Assembly (NCBI GenBank): GCA_025454125.1
Contig: JALOPA010000104.1
Span: 1-6,776 of the forward strand
Source: Thermodesulfobacteriota bacterium
Lineage (GTDB): Bacteria > Desulfobacterota > DSM-4660 > Desulfatiglandales > HGW-15
Length of the DNA stretch: 6,776 nt
Direction: 5' to 3'
Shown here piece by piece: positions 6,500 to 6,776 of this stretch; position 1 is the first letter of the stretch; the number at the start of each line of letters is the position of its first letter. The notes below the pieces were generated by a model that was not told where the DNA came from, searched no databases, and saw nothing but the letters and a program-made list of their open reading frames with translations. A program made the position numbers and the translations under genes.

Positions 6500-6776
6500 T
6501 CAAAAAGTGAATGTCAAGGCAAGACCGATGTGGCCTTCTTTGGTGGCGAAAACATTGAGGTCAACGGCATCCGGCAATCCCTGGAGAAAATCCTGCTTGA
6601 GTTTCCGGTTGTGCTTGTGGGCCGAGTTGACCGCGCTGTAAATGGTGCCGGAGTAAAAGCCCAGTTCGATAACCCCCAGAACGGCTCCGAGCACTTCCTG
6701 ATCCTGATGGAAGGCCTCGACGGTGGCCCAGATGAAAAGCCCGTTGAGGAGAAAGGCCACCACCCCATCCTTGTAG
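6500..6776 (-). CDS. C-terminal part of a small membrane protein of unknown function (5' partial)
   Basis: The minus-strand frame is open from the window edge to a stop at 6500-6502, giving 91 visible residues. The visible part starts YKDGVVAFLLNGLFIW and contains two hydrophobic segments (about visible residues 5-22 and 29-50), followed by the conserved-looking stretch ELGFYSGTIYSAVNSAHKHNRK. It ends in a soluble tail whose final GHIGLALTFTF has alternating hydrophobic residues. The pattern (G-rich entry, YKDG, two helices, YSGxIYxAVxSAHKxNR) is one I associate with TM2/DUF5683-like hypothetical membrane proteins of Desulfobacterota and Bacteroidetes, but I cannot name the family with certainty. 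The GTG at 6763 lies inside this pattern and is unlikely to be the start. The gene converges with the protease gene; its own promoter and N-terminus lie outside the window. Confidence 0.75.
   Translation of the reverse strand, partial: YKDGVVAFLLNGLFIWATVEAFHQDQEVLGAVLGVIELGFYSGTIYSAVNSAHKHNRKLKQDFLQGLPDAVDLNVFATKEGHIGLALTFTF

Overview
The window looks like an accessory or housekeeping stretch of a mid-to-high GC Gram-negative bacterium. I would place it tentatively in the Desulfobacterota ('Deltaproteobacteria') or a neighbouring phylum. The reasons are codon use, a signal-peptide-bearing periplasmic protease, a Gld-type ABC system with a DUF4340 partner, and short palindromic intergenic repeats of kinds common in those genomes. 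This placement is inference; there is no marker gene to fix the taxon.

Positions 2-4608 hold one tightly packed plus-strand operon encoding a GldA/GldF/GldG-like ABC system. It consists of an ATPase (5' end cut off by the window edge), a six-helix ABC-2 permease, a large membrane-anchored GldG-family auxiliary protein and a DUF4340 protein. The first three genes are one base apart and probably translationally coupled. The fourth follows after 36 bases. ATPase and permease would form the transporter core; GldG-like and DUF4340 proteins, both with an N-terminal anchor and a large extracytoplasmic part, would act on the outer face of the membrane. The transported substrate is unknown. In Bacteroidetes, GldA/F/G are linked to gliding, but nothing here points to gliding.

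The last two genes of this operon each end inside an almost identical hairpin whose left arm supplies the TGA stop codon (3618-3643 and 4605-4631). The 249-base gap after the operon holds the second of these hairpins, a 90-bp MITE/REP-like element with perfect 10-bp terminal inverted repeats (4679-4768), a small hairpin, and a strong-looking extended -10 promoter.

That promoter sits so close to the next gene (4858-6267) that its mRNA is probably leaderless. The gene encodes a secreted subtilisin-family (S8) serine protease with a full catalytic set (D250, H282, N374, S436), a fervidolysin-like prodomain and an unusual N-terminal domain resembling the secretin/TonB short N-terminal (STN) domain.

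The 232-base gap between the protease and a convergent minus-strand gene is almost filled by a 200-bp nested palindromic element (6279-6478). Its arms are built from 8-bp CACGAAAR units. The final 277 bases encode the C-terminal end of a small membrane protein on the minus strand, cut off by the window edge.
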